Shown here in pieces: positions 9,306 to 17,118 of a stretch of DNA of 64,000 bases (its first letter is position 1; each line of letters opens with the position of its first letter). Both the position numbers and the translations under genes were made by a program. The stretch lies in the NCBI RefSeq assembly GCF_029607905.1, contig NZ_JAPHEH010000001.1, positions 1,207,530 through 1,271,529 on the forward strand, in the 5' to 3' direction. The stretch is from Thiovibrio frasassiensis (GTDB taxonomy: Bacteria; Desulfobacterota; Desulfobulbia; Desulfobulbales; Desulfurivibrionaceae). Under the pieces are notes generated by a model that saw only the letters and a program-made list of their open reading frames with translations, ran no database searches and was not told the DNA's origin.

Positions 9306-10619
9306 TTAGAAGGTCATGGTCAGCGAGTGGGTCAGGATGTAGATGCTCTGTTCATCGTTAGCATTGATGGCGCTCTCGAAGTATTCGCCGGCATCCAGGT
9401 AGCCGAAATGTGCCTCGTAGGTCAGGTTGTCGAGCAGCTTGTAAGCAGCGCCGACGTTGTACTCCCAGCCGTAGGAATCATCTGCACCTGCAGCAACCTC
9501 GTCAGCCTTGGCCCAGCCGATTGCGCCGTGCAGGGACAACTGGTTGGAAACCGCATAGTCGGCAGCAGCAACGATGGCGTGTACGCCATTGGTGCTCATG
9601 CCGCCGGTCATGCCGTTGAAGAGATCGTTGTTCAACAGGCCGGTGTGACGGCCGGTGAGGATGTAGAGGGGCTCGAAGAGATCGCCGGTGCCGGTTTCGC
9701 CCAGAGCATTCTCGATATCAGTGGAGGTAGCATCCTGGCCCTGGCCGTAGAAGTACATGAGGCTCGGGGTCAGGGCGTCAACCTTGGCACCTACCTGCAG
9801 CATGCCTGCCCAAGAATCGTAATCTCGGTCAGCGGTGCCAGCGGCAACAAAATCTTTCTCGCCGAAGAAGTGGGTCAACTCGGCGTTAACAAAGTAGTTG
9901 TCCATCTTGTACTTGCCATAGGCGGTCAACTCTTGCTTGCTGGTGGTGTAGGTTGGATGCGCAGCAGTGTCATTGTCGTTGTAGTAGCCGTAGTGCAGGC
10001 CGGAATCAAGATTTTCGTTCTTGTAGTACACACGACCAACATACTTGTCGGAATCGTTAGCGGTCTGTGAGTTGGCAGTAACACTGTTCTCCGTAACCTT
10101 TTCTACGTAGAACAGGGTGGACCAAGGGCCGTCTGCCAGGAAGGAAGGGTAGAGCATAACCCGGTTGGCGCGGGAATCGAAATCACGGAAGCCGGTGCCG
10201 TATGCGCCGGCAGAGGTGCGACCCAATTTCATCTTGCCGATGGGGGAGGCATAGTCCATGTACAGCTGCCAAACTTCGACATCACTATTGGCTCCACCAA
10301 TGTTGCGGTCAGCAGCAAGATCGCCGTCAACCTGGTTGCCCCAGAAGGTGTCGTCTGCGAGACGGATAACCGAGGTCATGGAGATCTTGTCGTTGACCTT
10401 CATGGTGGGCTTCATCTCAAAGGTGTGCAGGTAGTAGTTGTCGGAGAGGTTATCTTCGCCAACTTCTTCGGTGGGATTAACGCCATTGCCGGAACCATCG
10501 GACAGATATGCGCCTTCAACCAGGTACATGCCGCTCATTTTAAATTCAACGGCGGAGGCAGTGGTGGCCAGTCCCGCGACCAGGCCCAAAGCTGCGACTG
10601 TAGATAATACTTTTTTCAT
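9306..10619 (-). CDS. outer-membrane porin
   Basis: A 437-aa secreted protein predicted to form a beta-barrel pore in the outer membrane. Residues 1-23 are a clean signal peptide (MKKVLSTVAALGLVAGLATT, then ASA, cleaved before VEF). The mature part is acidic, Tyr/Gly/Asp-rich, has no Cys and ends in SLTMTF, the C-terminal Phe that marks Bam-assembled barrels. Segments such as KMKLGRTSAGAYGTGFRDFD resemble general porins of the anaerobic deltaproteobacteria, with an L3-like region there. It is monocistronic, with its own strong promoter, an SD-loop hairpin and a strong terminator, which fits an abundant protein. Substrate unknown. Confidence 0.88.
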   Translation of the reverse strand: MKKVLSTVAALGLVAGLATTASAVEFKMSGMYLVEGAYLSDGSGNGVNPTEEVGEDNLSDNYYLHTFEMKPTMKVNDKISMTSVIRLADDTFWGNQVDGDLAADRNIGGANSDVEVWQLYMDYASPIGKMKLGRTSAGAYGTGFRDFDSRANRVMLYPSFLADGPWSTLFYVEKVTENSVTANSQTANDSDKYVGRVYYKNENLDSGLHYGYYNDNDTAAHPTYTTSKQELTAYGKYKMDNYFVNAELTHFFGEKDFVAAGTADRDYDSWAGMLQVGAKVDALTPSLMYFYGQGQDATSTDIENALGETGTGDLFEPLYILTGRHTGLLNNDLFNGMTGGMSTNGVHAIVAAADYAVSNQLSLHGAIGWAKADEVAAGADDSYGWEYNVGAAYKLLDNLTYEAHFGYLDAGEYFESAINANDEQSIYILTHSLTMTF

Positions 10620-10621
10620 CT

Positions 10622-10638
10622 CTTATCTCCTTGATAAG
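10622..10638 (-). promoter_or_regulatory. porin ribosome-binding hairpin (SD in the loop)
   Basis: On the minus strand CTTATC-AAGGA-GATAAG forms a 6-bp stem with the Shine-Dalgarno AAGGA exactly in the loop, two bases before the ATG. This could present or mask the ribosome site depending on conditions. The structure is seen directly; the function is inferred. Confidence 0.55.
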
Positions 10639-10664
10639 TGTTAATAAAAAAAAGACTCAAGTCC

Positions 10665-10727
10665 GTTAAAGCAAATTCTTAGACGCAATGTCAAGTTTTT
10701 TTTACCGCAGTCTAATTTTTTTTACCG
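10665..10727 (-). promoter_or_regulatory. porin promoter with phased A-tract UP element
   Basis: On the minus strand TTGACA (10694-10689), 18-bp spacer, TTTAAC (10670-10665). Directly upstream of the -35 are two copies of CGGTAAAAAAAA repeated with a 20-bp period (10707-10696 and 10727-10716). That is two helical turns, the spacing expected for an UP element contacting the alpha C-terminal domains or for intrinsic bending. A strong promoter fits an abundant porin. Confidence 0.65.
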
Positions 10728-10786
10728 GGAGAGGAACCAATCCTCACCCTTACGCTATGACCTGGACCACGTGTGAAATGCGTTTG

Positions 10787-10810
10787 GCTTGACAGGCTCA
10801 CCACGAACGG
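10787..10810. repeat. half copy of the CTTCGACAGG...GAACGG repeat
   Basis: GCTTGACAGGCTCACCACGA followed by ACGG differs by only a few bases from the arm at 5047-5072. Only one arm is present, so no hairpin forms. It lies between the porin and the gene at 10974. Confidence 0.5.
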
Positions 10811-10825
10811 CGCTTGTCTTCTGCT

Positions 10826-10948
10826 CTATGCCTGTAGGGCACGCAACACTTCGGTTTCCGCCACCCACCTGTCACCCTTTGCATTCTCGATTGCGGCGGC
10901 CATCACTTTCATGGTCTTGTGGGCGGCAAGAATTTCCTGTGTTTCCAT
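10826..10948 (-). CDS. possible small protein of 40 aa
   Basis: A short frame starting 26 bp after the stop codon of the FG-GAP gene on the same strand. The product is METQEILAAHKTMKVMAAAI followed by a charged half ending in LRALQA, which would be one or two amphipathic helices. A weak GAAGAG precedes the ATG. The amino-acid composition looks like real protein, but I recognise no family and the length gives little statistical support. It may be the second gene of the FG-GAP transcript or chance. Confidence 0.3.
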   Translation of the reverse strand: METQEILAAHKTMKVMAAAIENAKGDRWVAETEVLRALQA

Positions 10949-10973
10949 GCGCTCTTCATATTTCTTTACGGTC

Positions 10974-12653
10974 TTACTGCTCCTGCTTTTTGCTGAAATC
11001 CAGTTGGTAGATGAGCATGGTCGAGGTCTGTTCGCTGAACATGTCCAGCGAACCGGCGTTGAGCGCCAGTCCCACCAGCAGCTCAGCACCCTTCTTGTCC
11101 GCATTGGGGCGGAGAAGGTAGTCCACGATATAGCCGTCGATCTTTCTTGTCCGCCACAGCTCGGAGAGGGCGATGCCGTTCCAGCTCAGGGCGTGGATCT
11201 CGCCGGAGGGGTAATTTTTCATGTTGGTGAACAACCGCGACGAGGTGGAGAGGTTTTTGTTGATGATGATGTCCAGTTGGCCGTCGCCATTGACGTCATA
11301 GGCGATGATCCGCGAGGGGATGTAGATGCGGGCGGAGCTATCCTGGCTACTTTCTTTGCTTGCGCCAAAGGCATCGGTGCCCCCGATGTAGCGGGTGGTG
11401 CCGCCGTAAAACTCATCGCTCTTCCAGAGGACGGTGCCGCTGGAGCGCATGACCTTGAGGCGGTCGTATTGGTCGATGGCGATGATCTCCCGGCTGCCGT
11501 CGTTATCGAGATCGGCAATGGTGAAATCAAACAGGTTGAGGCTCTCCGGAACCTCCATGGCGCTGCCTGCTTTTAGATCCTTATTGCCCTGGTCAAGACG
11601 GAAGATCCCCGGGTCAACCGCTTTGTTCGATCCTGCCCGCTGGCCGGCCAGGACCATGCCTTCGCCCGGGATGGGCATGGCCCGGATGTACCATCTGGCA
11701 TCCTGGAACAGATAGTTGCCCTTGTCTGCCCCAAGCCACTCGAAGGCAAAGGAGTTGGGTTGTTTTGCGTCTGCCGCGCTGACATAGATTTCCGGCTTGC
11801 CGTTTTTGTCCAAGTCGGCCACGGTGATGGCGTGAATGCGGTATCCTGCCTTGCCTTGGATTTGGCCAACCTTGCGTAAGCGATTCTCGTCGCGCTTATA
11901 GATTTGCACGGAGTCGATGTCGGCAAAAATCACCTCGTCCTGGCCGTCGCCGTCAAGATCGGCCGTTTCCATGTACTGCAGGGAAAGCTTCATGTTCTGG
12001 GTTTTCTGGAACTCGCTGGTGATGCCTTTCGGATAGATAAAGGGTGAGCCGCCTCCCGCGCCGGTGCGGCCGGCAAAGGCCCGGTCCGGATGGGCCGTAG
12101 CATACTGGGGCTGGGCAGCCTGCCCGGCTGCTTGGGGTTGGACCAGCGCGGTGGCGGGGCGTTTGTGGGCGAAGATCTTCTCGCCTATATCCCAAGCGAG
12201 CGAGTCGATGCTCTGGATAATCTCGCTTTCGTTCTTGGCTGTGGCATAAAAATTCCGTGTCTGCCCCTTGGCCACCTCAAAAAACTTGGCATCCAGGGAA
12301 AGACTGCCGCCCAGGGAGGTGAGGCTGCCGGCCACCAGGTAGTCGGCCTGAAGCGATTTGGCCAATTTGAGATACGCCTCGTTCTGGGTCGGGTTCCCGG
12401 CGCTGGCCAGGGCCTTGTCCACCGTGGCGTTGTCGATTACGGTGAGGCCGATCTCCGAGGCAAGCCGGCTTGCCAGCATATTGCGGATGCCGCTGGTGAG
12501 ATAGCTCATGTCCTGGGGGGCGTTGGCCTTGAAGGGCAGGAAGGCGATGCGTCCGGTCTGGGCGGTGCCGGTGCTCGGCAAGGCGAGCTGCATGGCGAAA
12601 ATCAGTGCGGCAAGCATTGCCGGGAAGATTGTACGCTGGATTTGTTTGAGCAT
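10974..12653 (-). CDS. secreted FG-GAP/VCBS repeat protein with TolB/CsgG-like N-terminal domain
   Basis: A 559-aa exported protein. Residues 1-31 are a signal peptide. Residues 33-165 (GRIAFLPFKANAPQ, DYLVAGSLTSLGGSLSLDAK) resemble the alpha/beta domain of TolB N-terminal/CsgG/FlgT-type proteins. A Pro/Ala/Gln linker follows (165-205), then a beta-propeller-like part with four Ca-binding loops: DLDGDGQDE (232-240), DLDKNGKPE (280-288), DLDNDGSRE (381-389) and DVNGDGQLD (453-461). The domain pair suggests a periplasmic or envelope protein. It is divergent from the phosphatase at 12831, with a possible 40-aa gene behind it. The precise function is unknown. Confidence 0.75.
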   Translation of the reverse strand: MLKQIQRTIFPAMLAALIFAMQLALPSTGTAQTGRIAFLPFKANAPQDMSYLTSGIRNMLASRLASEIGLTVIDNATVDKALASAGNPTQNEAYLKLAKSLQADYLVAGSLTSLGGSLSLDAKFFEVAKGQTRNFYATAKNESEIIQSIDSLAWDIGEKIFAHKRPATALVQPQAAGQAAQPQYATAHPDRAFAGRTGAGGGSPFIYPKGITSEFQKTQNMKLSLQYMETADLDGDGQDEVIFADIDSVQIYKRDENRLRKVGQIQGKAGYRIHAITVADLDKNGKPEIYVSAADAKQPNSFAFEWLGADKGNYLFQDARWYIRAMPIPGEGMVLAGQRAGSNKAVDPGIFRLDQGNKDLKAGSAMEVPESLNLFDFTIADLDNDGSREIIAIDQYDRLKVMRSSGTVLWKSDEFYGGTTRYIGGTDAFGASKESSQDSSARIYIPSRIIAYDVNGDGQLDIIINKNLSTSSRLFTNMKNYPSGEIHALSWNGIALSELWRTRKIDGYIVDYLLRPNADKKGAELLVGLALNAGSLDMFSEQTSTMLIYQLDFSKKQEQ

Positions 12654-12830
12654 GACCTGTTTCCTTATTGAAAAGAAGGGTAGTTTTCCGTAGAGTTTAA
12701 AACTTGAAGCTTACCCCGAAGAAACGTGGGAGGGCAAGAGTTTTTTGTAAACCATGCGGCTGCGATGCTTACTGGAATCGGTCTCTTTTGCGAAGCAAGA
12801 CGGTTCGGACGAACGAGTGAAAGGATATAT

Positions 12831-13418
12831 ATGAAAACCACCATCTATCTTATTCGGCATGGGGTTACTGCGGCAAACAAGAATGATCTCTTTGCCGGAC
12901 GCACCCAGGAGCCCTTGCATCCGGAGGGAGAGTCCCAGCTTTTGGAGGTTGGGAAAAGACTTGCTCTTTGCGCGATCAACAAGATTTTCTCTGGTCCTTT
13001 GGCGAGGACCAGGCAGTCGGCCGGGATTGTTGGCGACTTGCTCTCCGTGCCGGTTGAAGCGAAGGATGCGTTAAACGAGATCCGCATTCCCCATTGGGAT
13101 GGCCTGACCAAGGAGATGATTCGGGCGAGGTTTGCCTCTGAATATCCAACCTGGCTAGCCGACCCGGCTGGCTTTAGCGTTTCGGGCTGTGAGACCATTG
13201 CCGAGGTGCAGGGGAGGGCGGTCGCTTTTATTGAATCACTCTGTGCTGAATTTCCAGGGCAGACCTTGTTGGTGGTTTCGCATTTGATCGTGGTTCGGGC
13301 GCTGCTGCTCCATTATCTGGCGCGACCCCTTGGGGAGTTTCGGGCAATCAAGGTGGGGAATGCCCAAGTCGTTACTCTGGTGCGGGATGATACGGGAGGG
13401 ACTACGGTGGAGATGTGA
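12831..13418 (+). CDS. histidine phosphatase family protein (phosphoglycerate mutase-like)
   Basis: A 195-aa cytoplasmic enzyme of the histidine phosphatase superfamily. The phospho-accepting His is in the motif YLIRHGVTAANKN at the N-terminus, the Arg of PLARTRQSAGIV follows, the general acid Glu lies in LNEIRIPHWDGLT, and the second catalytic His is in VVSHLIVVRAL. This arrangement fits CobC/GpmB-type phosphatases; the substrate cannot be told from sequence. The ATG at 12831 has AAGGA at 12821-12825; an upstream frame from 12726 is not conserved in character. It converges on pyrD with 33 bp between the stops. Confidence 0.88.
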   Translation: MKTTIYLIRHGVTAANKNDLFAGRTQEPLHPEGESQLLEVGKRLALCAINKIFSGPLARTRQSAGIVGDLLSVPVEAKDALNEIRIPHWDGLTKEMIRARFASEYPTWLADPAGFSVSGCETIAEVQGRAVAFIESLCAEFPGQTLLVVSHLIVVRALLLHYLARPLGEFRAIKVGNAQVVTLVRDDTGGTTVEM

Positions 13419-13451
13419 TGGTCACTTTCCGCTTCTTGGGTTTTCTAATAA

Positions 13452-14372
13452 TTATCCCACAATAAGTCCGCCAATCACCTCACTGATCCCGGAAAGTTTA
13501 TTTTCCGTCACATACCGGCCAAGTCCTTCGACGATCTCCTGGCTGGCACGGGGGTTGATGAAGTTGGCGGTGCCAACCTCGATGGCTGTTGCCCCAGCCA
13601 AAAGAAATTCCAGGGCATCCTCGGTGGTGGTGATGCCGCCGATGCCGATCACCGGTATCTTTACGGCCTGGGCCACCTGCCAGACCATGCGCAGGGCAAT
13701 GGGTTTGATCGCCGGGCCTGAGAGGCCGCCTACGATATTGGCCAGCTTCGGTCTGCGGCTTTTCACATCAATGGCCATGCCCAGCAGGGTGTTGATCAGA
13801 GAGACCGCCTGTGCCCCGCCCGCTTCCACACCCCTGGCGATCTGGGTTATGTCCGTGACATTGGGGGAAAGTTTGACGATTACCGGCAGGGTGGTGTGGG
13901 CGCACACCGCCCGGGTTACTGCCTCGGCCATGGCCGGATCGGTGCCAAAGGCAACCCCGCCCTTTTTCACATTGGGGCAGGAGATATTGACCTCCAGCCC
14001 GCTGATCCCCTCAACCTCGCTGAGCCGTTGAGCCAAGGTCTGATATTCTTCCAGGCTGTCTCCCAGGATATTGACGATAACCCTGGTCCCTATTCCCCGC
14101 AGATAGTCCATTTTCTCGCTAATAAAGCGGTCAAGCCCCACATTTTCAAGGCCGATGGCGTTGAGCATCCCTCCTGCTGTTTCCACGATGCGGGGCGGAG
14201 GATTGCCCCGGCGCGGTGCCAGCGAGATGCCTTTAACCACCACCCCGCCCAGGTGATGGAGATTAACGAAGGGGGCGAACTCCTTGGCGTAGCCGAAGGT
14301 TCCGGAGGCGGTAAGGACGGGATTCTTGAAAACGAGGTCGCCAATGGTGACGCGTAAATCCGGTTGATTCAT
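13452..14372 (-). CDS. pyrD: dihydroorotate dehydrogenase B, catalytic subunit PyrD
   Basis: FMN enzyme that oxidises dihydroorotate to orotate in pyrimidine synthesis. The 306-aa length and the Cys-based active site (VNISCPNVKKGG) identify the class 1B, NAD-dependent form. Other motifs are NPVLTASGTFGYAKEF at the N-terminus, KLSPNVTDI, and the FMN phosphate site GIGGITTTEDALEFLLAGA. It works with PyrK, encoded immediately upstream with a 4-bp ATGA overlap, so the two are translationally coupled. NAD-linked PyrD/K suits an anaerobe, because the quinone-dependent PyrD is not needed. Confidence 0.95.
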   Translation of the reverse strand: MNQPDLRVTIGDLVFKNPVLTASGTFGYAKEFAPFVNLHHLGGVVVKGISLAPRRGNPPPRIVETAGGMLNAIGLENVGLDRFISEKMDYLRGIGTRVIVNILGDSLEEYQTLAQRLSEVEGISGLEVNISCPNVKKGGVAFGTDPAMAEAVTRAVCAHTTLPVIVKLSPNVTDITQIARGVEAGGAQAVSLINTLLGMAIDVKSRRPKLANIVGGLSGPAIKPIALRMVWQVAQAVKIPVIGIGGITTTEDALEFLLAGATAIEVGTANFINPRASQEIVEGLGRYVTENKLSGISEVIGGLIVG

Positions 14373-15163
14373 AGCCAGGCCACCTCGTTTGCATTAAATA
14401 CCGGGCCATCCTTGCAGACATGGAGATAGGGGCCGGAGAGATCGGCCCGAGGTATCGCGCAGCCGAGACAGGCGGAGATTCCACAGGCCATCATGGTTTC
14501 CAGGGAGACCTGGCATTGCCACTCCTGCTGTCGGCATGCCTTGACCACCGCCTTCATCATCGGATGCGGGCCGCAGGTGCACACCGACCATTGGTTTCCA
14601 GGCGCAAGGTGCTGGAGAAGCAGTTCAGCCACAAACCCTTGGTGGCCGAGACTCCCATCGTCGGTGGCAAGATGGGTTTGGGTAACCCCGATATCCATGA
14701 AATCCCGGGGCAGCGGGCCAAATTCGGCGGCAGTACGAGCGCCGAGCAGGACCACGCATTTGGGGGGATTGGCGGTGCGCAGGATCTCTTTGGCAAGAAA
14801 ATAGAGGGGAGCAATGCCCATCCCTCCGCCCACTAGGCAAAGTGCTTGTTGGTCGGAAAAATCGAAACCGTGCCCCAGGGGACCGGTCAGCTTCAGCCTT
14901 TGCCCCGGAGTCAAAGCGGCGAGCATCCGGGTTCCTTTCCCTACAACCTTATAAAGAAGCTGTACCAGCTCATTGCCGATGGTTTGGTGGATGGAAAGAG
15001 GGCGGCGGAGAAGGGGGTCATAGCACGAGGCGGTTTGCACCATGACAAATTGTCCGGGCCGCGCCTGGCTCGCAATTTCCGGGGCCTTCAGCGACAGGCG
15101 GAATATTTCCGGAGTGAGCTGTTCCTGTCGGACGATTTCGGCCTGTTCTTCAAATTGATTCAT
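14369..15163 (-). CDS. pyrK: dihydroorotate dehydrogenase B electron-transfer subunit PyrK
   Basis: Iron-sulfur flavoprotein that passes electrons from PyrD to NAD+. At 264 aa it has a ferredoxin-reductase fold: FAD-binding RRPLSIHQ (residues about 53-60), the NAD-binding region LVGGGMGIAPLYFLAKE, and a C-terminal [2Fe-2S] site with four Cys (CGISACLGC, then C in LHVCKDGP). The Met start at 15163 lies 23 bp after the end of parB on the same strand, so pyrKD may be the distal part of a parA-parB-pyrK-pyrD transcript. Confidence 0.95.
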   Translation of the reverse strand: MNQFEEQAEIVRQEQLTPEIFRLSLKAPEIASQARPGQFVMVQTASCYDPLLRRPLSIHQTIGNELVQLLYKVVGKGTRMLAALTPGQRLKLTGPLGHGFDFSDQQALCLVGGGMGIAPLYFLAKEILRTANPPKCVVLLGARTAAEFGPLPRDFMDIGVTQTHLATDDGSLGHQGFVAELLLQHLAPGNQWSVCTCGPHPMMKAVVKACRQQEWQCQVSLETMMACGISACLGCAIPRADLSGPYLHVCKDGPVFNANEVAWL

Positions 15164-15186
15164 GGTTAACTATTCGAAAATAAAGA

Positions 15187-16080
15187 TTATTTTGCTGATC
15201 CTGGCATCAAGAGCGACAATACCCGCTCGAGGTCATCGTGTGAGTAGTACTCGATTTCCACTTTGCCCCGGGTGCCGCTTTGAATGATCCGGGCCTTGGT
15301 ATCCAGGTAATTGATGAGCCCGTTGGCCAGTGACTTGCAATAGGACTCGGGCAATTCATTGGCCGATTTCCGGGGCTGTCGTTTTGCCCCGCTGCTTGCG
15401 CCGGCCATTTTTTTCTTCTGTTTTTGCGCCAAGGCTTCGGCCTGGCGAACCGTAAGCCCTTGTTGGACAATCTCGTTTCTGACCTCTCGCATGACTGCTT
15501 CATCGCCAACGCTGAGCAATACTCTGGCATGGCCCATGCTTAAGGTGCCGCGGGCCAGATCCTCCTTGGCAAAATCGGGGAGCTGGTTGATCCGCAGGGC
15601 GTTGGCTACGGTTGAGCGCTCTTTGCCGACCCGCTTTGCCACCTCTTCCTGGGTCAGGTGAAATTCCTTTACCAGGCGGAGGTAGGCTTCTGCCTCTTCC
15701 AGCGGATTCAGATCCTGACGCTGGATATTTTCGATCAGCGCGAGTTCGAGGCGGTCAAGAGGGGTGACGTCTTTGAGCAAAACCGGAACCTCGTCCAGTC
15801 CGGCCATCTTGGCGGCCCTCCAGCGCCTTTCTCCTGCGATGATCTGGTATTTCCCTTCCTCACCATGCGCACAGACAACGAGTGGCAGCAAAACACCCTT
15901 CTCGTGGATAGAGGCCGAAAGTTGGGCCAGGGCGACATCATTAATATCTTTTCGCGGCTGATTTGGGTTGGGTTCAATGGCCCCAATGGGGCATAAGAAA
16001 TATTCCCGTCCATCGGAACCGCTGGACGGCAAGAGGGCGTCCAGCCCTTTGCCGAGTGCCGAGGTTGATTTTTTTATCAT
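15187..16080 (-). CDS. parB: chromosome partitioning protein ParB
   Basis: CTP-dependent DNA clamp that loads at parS and spreads to organise the origin region. The 297-aa protein has the conserved N-terminus LGKGLDALLP, the CTPase/ParB box GERRWRAAKMAG (near residue 82), ENIQRQDLNPLEEAEAY, a helix-turn-helix with RVGKERSTVANALRI, and a C-terminal dimerisation region. The start overlaps the parA stop by 4 bp (ATGA). A consensus parS site lies 0.2 kb upstream of parA at 17081-17096, inside a large palindrome. Confidence 0.96.
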   Translation of the reverse strand: MIKKSTSALGKGLDALLPSSGSDGREYFLCPIGAIEPNPNQPRKDINDVALAQLSASIHEKGVLLPLVVCAHGEEGKYQIIAGERRWRAAKMAGLDEVPVLLKDVTPLDRLELALIENIQRQDLNPLEEAEAYLRLVKEFHLTQEEVAKRVGKERSTVANALRINQLPDFAKEDLARGTLSMGHARVLLSVGDEAVMREVRNEIVQQGLTVRQAEALAQKQKKKMAGASSGAKRQPRKSANELPESYCKSLANGLINYLDTKARIIQSGTRGKVEIEYYSHDDLERVLSLLMPGSAK

Positions 16081-16883
16081 GGTTTTCCCTCCTCTTTTGT
16101 CGCAAGCTTCGGTTGCTTGCGGAGAAACTCTTTTCCAAGCTGGTAATAACTGAGCGCACCGCTTGAGCGCTTATCGTACACGATCGCGGCCTGTCCGTGG
16201 CTTGGGGCCTCGCTGAGGCGGACATTCCGTGGAATCACCGTGTCATACACCCGCCCTTGAAAATGATTTTTAACCTCGGTAACCACCTGATGGGTCAGCT
16301 TGTTGCGGCCATCGTACATGGTCAGAAGCAGCCCTTCTATGGCAAGGTCCCGATTGTACGAGTTTTTTACCAGGCGGATGGTCCTAACCAGCTGGCTCAA
16401 ACCCTCAAGGGCAAAATATTCACATTGGAGAGGGATGAGAACAGTGTCTGCGGCGGTGAGCGCGTTGATCGTTAACAGGCCAAGGGATGGGGGGCAGTCG
16501 ATGAAGATGTAGTCATACTCCTGGCGGACATCCGCCAGGAGATTGCCCAGGTACCGTTCCCGTTTCACCGCGGTCATCAGCTCAACCTCGACCCCGATCA
16601 GGTCGATATGGGTCGGAAGAACAGAGAGTTTTTTAAACCCGGGCACCGGCTGTACAACCGCTTTGGTTTCCGCCTCTCCCATAAAGCAATGATAGAGGTG
16701 GGTTCCGCCATTGGCGCGACTGACCCCGAGCCCGCTGGAGGTGTTTCCTTGTGGGTCGGAATCGACCACCAGGACCTTTCTGCCCAGCAACGCCACTGAG
16801 GCGGCCAGGTTTATTGCGGTGGTTGTCTTGCCCACGCCGCCCTTCTGGTTGGCCAAGGCCACAATTTTCGCGCCGTTTCCCAT
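16077..16883 (-). CDS. parA: chromosome partitioning ATPase ParA (Soj)
   Basis: Deviant Walker ATPase that forms gradients on the nucleoid to move ParB-parS complexes. The signature KGGVGKTT is near the N-terminus (MGNGAKIVALANQKGGVGKT), the A' motif is VLVVDSDPQGN, and the Walker B region is YIFIDCPPSLG. From ATG 16883 it is 268 aa, preceded by GGAGG at normal spacing; the frame stays open to 17081 but the extra 66 residues do not resemble the family. It is followed by parB with a 4-bp overlap. Confidence 0.96.
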   Translation of the reverse strand: MGNGAKIVALANQKGGVGKTTTAINLAASVALLGRKVLVVDSDPQGNTSSGLGVSRANGGTHLYHCFMGEAETKAVVQPVPGFKKLSVLPTHIDLIGVEVELMTAVKRERYLGNLLADVRQEYDYIFIDCPPSLGLLTINALTAADTVLIPLQCEYFALEGLSQLVRTIRLVKNSYNRDLAIEGLLLTMYDGRNKLTHQVVTEVKNHFQGRVYDTVIPRNVRLSEAPSHGQAAIVYDKRSSGALSYYQLGKEFLRKQPKLATKEEGKP

Positions 16884-17069
16884 GTTGAAAAACCTCCGCC
16901 GGATGTGGGTTTCTGGCCGAATTTCGCCAGATTTTTCTCGCGGGCATCTCTTCTGAGGGTGGCAATGAGCCTTCGGCCCCTCGCTTAGGAGCAATAGTAA
17001 CACACTCTCCTCGCGGAAGCCTCTTGTTTTTGTGGCGGTGGGTATATTTTTTGGGAGGGGAAACCTGGG

Positions 17070-17107
17070 AAAACCACACATGTTTCACGTGAAACATGTG
17101 TGGTTTT
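17070..17107. promoter_or_regulatory. parS centromere site inside a 38-bp perfect palindrome
   Basis: The 16-bp core TGTTTCACGTGAAACA (17081-17096) is an exact match to the universal bacterial parS consensus. The symmetry continues outward on both sides without mismatch to 17070 and 17107 (arm AAAACCACACA before the core), so the whole 38 bp is self-complementary. It sits between the stop of the M20 peptidase gene and parA, and ends in T-runs on both strands, so it may also act as a terminator. ParB, its binding protein, is encoded about 1 kb away. Confidence 0.95.
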
Positions 17108-17118
17108 GTTGTTTGATT

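Noticed and set aside
16884-17081. N-terminal extension of ParA
   Set aside because: ParA starts at the conserved position after GGAGG at 16883; the extension resembles no ParA and would reach into the parS palindrome.
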